A DNA stretch of 10,769 nucleotides from Desulfobacteraceae bacterium. GTDB taxonomy: Bacteria > Desulfobacterota > Desulfobacteria > Desulfobacterales > Desulfobacteraceae. The notes under the pieces are model-generated. The model was not told the origin of the DNA and did not search any database. It was given only the letters and a program-made list of their open reading frames with translations. Position 1 is the first letter of the stretch; each line of letters begins with the position of its first letter. Positions 7,304-10,769 of the stretch are shown here, piece after piece. The stretch spans positions 1 through 10,769 of the forward strand of contig JAABSK010000077.1 of assembly GCA_011390435.1 (NCBI GenBank), in the 5' to 3' direction. A program made the translations under genes and the position numbers.

Positions 7304-7339
7304 AATCCATATCCTTTCGATTATTATTAGAAAACGGGC

Positions 7340-7372
7340 TTGAAAATTATCATAAAACCATATTATAGTCAA
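7340..7372. promoter_or_regulatory. Overlapping divergent promoters for coaE (+) and ndk (-)
   Basis: On the plus strand TTGAAA (7340-7345), an 18-nt spacer and TATAGT (7364-7369) form a good promoter for coaE, with a leader of about 60 nt. On the minus strand TTGACT (7372-7367) is followed by GATAAT (7351-7346, 15-nt spacer) or the weaker TAATTT (7349-7344, 17-nt spacer), pointing to ndk. The two sets of hexamers overlap, so polymerase could not occupy both at once. The plus-strand call is the firmer one. Confidence 0.45.
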
Positions 7373-7435
7373 TGTCATGTCTTTTGGCCGCAGCGAAACA
7401 AAAACACGACACAAAGTGTATCCTGATCTGATTTC

Positions 7436-8053
7436 ATGAAAATATTGAAAATAGCCGTTACCGGTTCTGCAGGCGCTGGAAAGAGTCTGGTCTGCACCCG
7501 GCTGAAGCAGATCGGTCTGGTCACCCTGGATTGCGATGCCATTGCCCGGCAGGTGGTAGAACCGGGTCAGGATGGATTCAACCGGGTGGTCCAGCTTTTC
7601 GGCAGCCGGGTGGTGGGCCTGGACGGCCGCCTGGACCGCGCTGAATTGCGGCGGATGATTGTCAATGATGAAGCGCTGCGCAGAAAAATGGAAGCGATTC
7701 TTCACCCGATGATCCTTGCGGAAATGATGTTCCAGATGGATCATGCGGATTATGCCGGAGGGAAAAAAGCCGTGGCTGTCGAGGTTCCCTTGTTGTTTGA
7801 AACTGGAATGGAGCAGTATTTTGATGCCACCATTGCGGTGGTGGCAGAAGACGCAATGCTTTTAAACCGCATTGCTGACCGGGACAACGTGAGCCAGGCA
7901 GATGCCGGAAAAATGCTGGCCCTTCAACTGTCCCAGAAAGAAAAAATGGCCCGGGCAGACCATGTGATCAAAAACAGTGGAAGTCAGACGGAACTCTTTG
8001 AATTGGTTGACAATCTCTTTGCTGAAATTGAAAAAGAGTTCTTGACAACCTGA
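7436..8053 (+). CDS. coaE: Dephospho-CoA kinase
   Basis: Final step of coenzyme A synthesis: ATP-dependent phosphorylation of the ribose 3'-hydroxyl of dephospho-CoA in the cytoplasm. The 205-residue protein has a P-loop GSAGAGKS at 10-17, then [14 protein letters not shown] (the conserved D-x-D-x-IAR region), ILHPMI in the CoA-binding part, [10 protein letters not shown] (strand with conserved PLL-x-E) and [10 protein letters not shown] near the end, all characteristic of CoaE. Length is normal (about 200). The P-loop differs from the usual GG-x-GSGKS by having alanine at 12 and 14, but still fits GxxxxGKS. No clear Shine-Dalgarno precedes the ATG at 7436; the start is chosen because it opens directly into the first strand. 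The last codons overlap a candidate rho promoter. Confidence 0.95.
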   Translation: MKILKIAVTGSAGAGKSLVCTRLKQIGLVTLDCDAIARQVVEPGQDGFNRVVQLFGSRVVGLDGRLDRAELRRMIVNDEALRRKMEAILHPMILAEMMFQMDHADYAGGKKAVAVEVPLLFETGMEQYFDATIAVVAEDAMLLNRIADRDNVSQADAGKMLALQLSQKEKMARADHVIKNSGSQTELFELVDNLFAEIEKEFLTT

Positions 8054-8070
8054 TTTTTTTTCCTTATTAG
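8042..8070 (+). promoter_or_regulatory. Candidate promoter for rho
   Basis: A perfect TTGACA at 8042-8047, inside the last codons of coaE, is followed after 17 nt by TATTAG (8065-8070, four of six). Transcription would begin near 8077, giving rho a leader of about 135 nt. An AT-rich stretch (TATGCTTATTATAAA, 8073-8087) just downstream could hold alternative -10 sites. Confidence 0.4.
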
Positions 8071-8212
8071 TTTATGCTTATTATAAACAGCTTCAATATC
8101 TGGTCGTTTTCAGGCCGCTCTTCGGGCTTGTCATAACTTCACAAAGGTGCATTTCAGAACGAATAACACGCTTTAGTCTAAAAAAATACAACGTCAAAAT
8201 TTTGGAGAATGA
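8054..8212 (+). other. coaE-rho intergenic region and rho leader
   Basis: This 159-bp gap holds an eight-T run right after the coaE stop (8054-8061), the -10 part of the candidate rho promoter, and a leader ending in TTTGGAGAATGA, where GGAG (8204-8207) lies 5 nt before the rho ATG. The T-run is not preceded by a stable hairpin, so it is not called a terminator. In Escherichia coli rho regulates itself through its leader; the length here would allow that, but no specific structure was recognised. Confidence 0.4.
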
Positions 8213-9460
8213 ATGAACCTCGTAGAACTAAATAAAATGAAGATCAGCGAGCTGACCAAGCTTGCCAAAGAGTACAAAATTGAAGGGATCAGCGGACTGA
8301 AAAAACAGGAATTGATATTTTCATTACTCCAGGCAAATATTGAGGAAAGCGGCCAGATATACGGAGAGGGGACCCTTGAAATTCTTCCGGACGGATTTGG
8401 TTTTCTGCGGGCGCCCGGCTATAATTATCTGCCAGGCCCGGATGATATTTATGTCTCTCCGTCACAGATTCGACGGTTCAACCTGAGAACCGGGGATACC
8501 ATTTCCGGACAGGTGCGTCAGCCAAAGGATTCAGAACGCTATTTTGCTCTGCTCAAAGTAGAGGCGGTCAATTTTCAGAATCCTGAGATGGCGGCTGAAA
8601 CCATTCTGTTTGACAATCTCCTGCCCTTGTATCCGGAGCGCAAAATGAGCCTTGAGGCAGAGTCGGACAACTATTCCATGCGGGTCATCGACCTGATGTC
8701 TCCCATTGGTTTCGGGCAGCGCGGGCTGATTGTATCCCCGCCCAAGGCTGGTAAGACCATGCTCCTTAAAGACATTGCCAACAGTATGGTCAGGGCTCAT
8801 AAAAACCTGATTCCCATGATTGTCCTGATTGACGAGCGCCCGGAAGAGGTAACAGACATGGCCCGGTCTGTGGATGCGGAAGTGGTCAGCTCCACCTTTG
8901 ATGAGCCGGCTGAACGCCATGTTCAGGTGGCGGAAATGGTGATTGAAAAAGCCAAACGGATTGTTGAACAGGGTCATGACGTTGTGATTCTGCTGGACAG
9001 TATTACACGGCTTGCCCGTGCATACAATTCAGTGATGCCGCCTTCCGGTAAAATTTTGTCCGGTGGCGTGGATTCCAATGCCCTGGACCGGCCCAAACGG
9101 TTTTTCGGTGCGGCCAGAAATATCGAAGACGGCGGGTCTTTGACCATTATCGCAACAGCCCTGGTGGATACGGGCAGCCGGATGGACGAGGTGATTTTTG
9201 AGGAGTTCAAAGGCACCGGAAACATGGAGCTGGTCCTGGATCGAAAACTGGCAGATAAAAGGATTTTCCCGGCCATTGACATCAACAAGTCCGGAACCCG
9301 GAAAGAGGAATTGCTGCTGGATCCAATGGTTTTAAACCGGGTGTGGATATTGAGAAAACTGCTGTCCAATTTAAATTCTGTGGACAGCATGCAGTTTTTA
9401 CTTGAAAAAATGCAAGGAACAAAGGATAATAAAGAGTTTCTTGATTTGATGAATTCATAG
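8213..9460 (+). CDS. rho: Transcription termination factor Rho
   Basis: Homohexameric RNA-dependent ATPase and translocase that ends transcription on untranslated RNA. The 415-residue protein is full length (E. coli Rho is 419). Residues about 5-40 form the Rho N-terminal helical domain and 48-120 the cold-shock-like primary RNA-binding domain with the RNP1-like DGFGFLR (60-66). The motor domain has Walker A PPKAGKT (176-182), [12 protein letters not shown] (205-216), Walker B VVILLD (257-262) followed by [10 protein letters not shown], the Q-loop region SGGVDSNAL (283-291), and [13 protein letters not shown] (297-309). It lacks the long N-terminal insertions seen in some phyla. The start is supported by GGAG and by the N-terminus typical of the family ([14 protein letters not shown]). 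It is followed by rpmE after 62 bp and then prfA, a common order in Proteobacteria-like genomes. Confidence 0.98.
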   Translation: MNLVELNKMKISELTKLAKEYKIEGISGLKKQELIFSLLQANIEESGQIYGEGTLEILPDGFGFLRAPGYNYLPGPDDIYVSPSQIRRFNLRTGDTISGQVRQPKDSERYFALLKVEAVNFQNPEMAAETILFDNLLPLYPERKMSLEAESDNYSMRVIDLMSPIGFGQRGLIVSPPKAGKTMLLKDIANSMVRAHKNLIPMIVLIDERPEEVTDMARSVDAEVVSSTFDEPAERHVQVAEMVIEKAKRIVEQGHDVVILLDSITRLARAYNSVMPPSGKILSGGVDSNALDRPKRFFGAARNIEDGGSLTIIATALVDTGSRMDEVIFEEFKGTGNMELVLDRKLADKRIFPAIDINKSGTRKEELLLDPMVLNRVWILRKLLSNLNSVDSMQFLLEKMQGTKDNKEFLDLMNS

Positions 9461-9484
9461 CCAAGAGAATCAGATGTTAATGAT

Positions 9485-9500
9485 TGCCTGGGTTCAGGCA
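9485..9500 (+). promoter_or_regulatory. Small perfect hairpin ahead of the rpmE ribosome-binding site
   Basis: TGCCTG (9485-9490), loop GGTT, CAGGCA (9495-9500): a perfect 6-bp stem with a four-base loop, ending 5 nt before AAGGAG (9506-9511). A second purine site, AGGAA (9516-9520), sits right against the start. There is no T-run after the stem, so it is not a terminator. It could be an RNA-processing or L31 autoregulatory element; this is speculative. Confidence 0.35.
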
Positions 9501-9522
9501 GGTTTAAGGAGTTTTAGGAAAA

Positions 9523-9741
9523 ATGAAAAAAGAGATACATCCGGAATATATCCGGTCCAACGCAACCTGTGCATGCGGCGCAACCTTTGAAGTCGGCTCA
9601 ACCAGAGAAAATATCAAGGTGGAGATCTGTTCACAGTGTCATCCGTTTTTCACTGGAAAACAGAAACTGGTGGACTCTGCCGGAAGAATCGACCGTTTTA
9701 AGAGAAAGTATGCCGGATTTGATGCAACAAAACTGATATAG
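9523..9741 (+). CDS. rpmE: 50S ribosomal protein bL31, zinc-binding form
   Basis: A 72-residue large-subunit protein that helps bridge the two ribosomal subunits. It begins [20 protein letters not shown], the usual bL31 start, and keeps four zinc-ligand cysteines: C16 and C18 (C-x-C) and C36 and C39 (C-x-x-C). It is therefore the zinc-containing paralogue (C+), not the zinc-independent form used under zinc starvation. [20 protein letters not shown] (40-59) is the conserved core. Length is normal. It lies 62 bp after rho with its own AAGGAG and is probably co-transcribed with rho. Confidence 0.97.
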   Translation: MKKEIHPEYIRSNATCACGATFEVGSTRENIKVEICSQCHPFFTGKQKLVDSAGRIDRFKRKYAGFDATKLI

Positions 9742-9761
9742 CACATTTTAAAAAGTGGTAT

Positions 9762-9797
9762 TCAAAAAGGGGGCCTGAACATGCGAGCCCCTTTTGA
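9762..9797 (+). terminator. GC-rich hairpin after rpmE, terminator-like, abutting prfA
   Basis: The left arm TCAAAAAGGGGGC (9762-9774) pairs with GCCCCTTTTGA (9787-9797), allowing one bulged A and one bulged G, around a 12-nt loop. The right arm itself contains TTTT, and TTTT follows again at 9799-9802, so it resembles an intrinsic terminator for the rho-rpmE transcript. It ends only 11 bases before the prfA ATG, so it covers the region where a prfA ribosome-binding site would lie. Confidence 0.6.
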
Positions 9798-9808
9798 GTT
9801 TTCAAAAT

Positions 9809-10769
9809 ATGATAAATAAATTAAAAGGCCTTGAAGAACGGTTCGTCAAGCTGGAACGGCTGCTCAGCGATCCTGCGGTGATCAGTGACCAGAAAAAATA
9901 CCAGGACTACCTCAAGGAGCATGGCGAACTCAACAAGATCGTCCCCCTGTTCAGAACCTATGAGAGCGCACTCAATGAGCTGAAAGAGGCAAAAGAGCTG
10001 TTGAGGGACGAGGATCCGGAGATGCGGGCCATGGCCCGGGATGAAGTTCCGGCGCTGGAGTCCAGGATTGAGGATTACAAGGCCCAGCTGAATCTGGCAC
10101 TGATGCCCAAAGACCCCAGGGATGAAAAAAATGTCATCCTTGAAATCAGGGCGGGAACCGGCGGAGAGGAGGCAGGTCTGTTTGCAGGTGACCTGTTCAG
10201 GATGTATTCACGATATGCGGAAACCCGCAACTGGACCATGGAGATTATTGAAAAAAACGATTCTGCCGCTGGCGGTTTTAAAGAAGTGGTCTCTCTGATC
10301 CGGGGCAGGGGTGCATACAGCGCATTCAAATATGAAAGCGGGACCCACCGGGTGCAGCGGGTTCCGGAAACAGAGGCACAGGGCCGGGTGCATACATCTG
10401 CTGTTACTGTTGCGGTTCTTCCGGAAGCAGAAGATATTGATATCGATATCAACCCTGCAGACATCAAGGTGGATGTGTTCCGCGCATCAGGGCCGGGTGG
10501 ACAGTCAGTCAACACCACAGACTCTGCTGTCCGGGTCACCCATGTTCCCACCGGGGTGGTGGCCACCTGCCAGGATGAAAAATCCCAGCACAAAAACAAG
10601 CTCAAGGCCATGAATGTACTCAAGGCCCGTATCCTGGATGCCAAAGTCCGGGAAGAGGAAGACAAGCGGGCGGCTGATCGAAAGGGGCAGGTCGGTTCCG
10701 GAGACCGCAGCGGTCGGATCAGGACCTATAATTTCCCCCAGGGCAGGATGACGGATCACCGCATCGGGC
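9809..10769 (+). CDS. prfA: Peptide chain release factor 1 (3' end cut by window edge)
   Basis: Class I release factor that reads UAA and UAG and triggers peptide release on the ribosome. About 320 of the usual 355-360 residues are present. The N-terminus [20 protein letters not shown] is typical. The helical domain is rich in Glu and Lys. The stop-codon-reading tripeptide is P186-E187-T188 in [15 protein letters not shown], the PxT form that marks RF1 rather than the SPF of RF2. The catalytic GGQ is at 230-232 in [16 protein letters not shown], followed by [20 protein letters not shown]. The gene is open to the right edge with no stop or frameshift. No good Shine-Dalgarno is visible; the weak TGAG at 9795-9798 lies within the upstream hairpin. 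A prmC methyltransferase gene often follows prfA but would be outside the window. Confidence 0.97.
   Translation, partial: MINKLKGLEERFVKLERLLSDPAVISDQKKYQDYLKEHGELNKIVPLFRTYESALNELKEAKELLRDEDPEMRAMARDEVPALESRIEDYKAQLNLALMPKDPRDEKNVILEIRAGTGGEEAGLFAGDLFRMYSRYAETRNWTMEIIEKNDSAAGGFKEVVSLIRGRGAYSAFKYESGTHRVQRVPETEAQGRVHTSAVTVAVLPEAEDIDIDINPADIKVDVFRASGPGGQSVNTTDSAVRVTHVPTGVVATCQDEKSQHKNKLKAMNVLKARILDAKVREEEDKRAADRKGQVGSGDRSGRIRTYNFPQGRMTDHRIG

Noticed and set aside
7304..7744. The ndk frame remains open for about 147 codons upstream, across the intergenic region and coaE.
   Set aside because: The extension is antisense to coaE and lacks any domain; the GTG at 7303 with AAAGGAT gives the exact Ndk N-terminus.
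10075..10665. A 196-codon minus-strand frame within prfA.
   Set aside because: It is a Ser/Arg-rich shadow of the release factor gene, which has all conserved motifs on the plus strand.
1..10769. CRISPR repeats, insertion sequences, phage or toxin-antitoxin genes.
   Set aside because: No repeated spacer-like units, transposase or integrase motifs, or small paired toxin genes were seen on either strand.

Overview
The window looks like chromosomal DNA from an anaerobic Gram-negative bacterium, most plausibly a sulfate-reducing Desulfobacterota (Desulfobacteraceae-like). This is inferred from the coaE / rho / rpmE / prfA order, the moderate GC content, a BCCT transporter next to an acyl-CoA dehydrogenase, and a LarE plus PPC-domain pair. 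No database search was possible, so the taxonomy is tentative.

Left block (1-5196, all minus strand): a probable three-gene operon read right to left. It begins with a 993-residue hybrid sensor histidine kinase (Cache-HAMP-PAS-PAS-HisKA-HATPase-REC). A BCCT-family quaternary-amine transporter follows, then the N-terminal third of an acyl-CoA dehydrogenase that runs off the left edge. Gaps are only 35 and 32 bp, each later gene has its own Shine-Dalgarno sequence, and a near-consensus sigma70 promoter lies about 70 bp ahead of the kinase. The layout suggests sensing, uptake and CoA-linked metabolism of a betaine- or carnitine-like compound.

Middle block (5359-7303): a tRNA-Gln(CUG) gene with its own promoter on the minus strand. 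On the plus strand are a LarE-type sulfur transferase (TTG start) and an overlapping PPC/DUF296-domain gene. Convergent to them is ndk (GTG start), separated from the PPC gene by a strong hairpin.

Right block (7436-10769, plus strand): housekeeping genes coaE, rho, rpmE and a 3'-truncated prfA, covering coenzyme A synthesis, transcription termination and translation. coaE and ndk diverge from a shared AT-rich promoter region. Hairpins lie just upstream of the rpmE ribosome-binding site and just upstream of the prfA start.

No mobile element, CRISPR array, phage gene or obvious new defence system was seen. The most notable points are the sensor-transporter-dehydrogenase operon, the polylysine N-terminus of the transporter encoded by two A9 tracts, the orphan three-cysteine LarE coupled to a PPC protein, and a 9-bp element shared by two neighbouring promoters.
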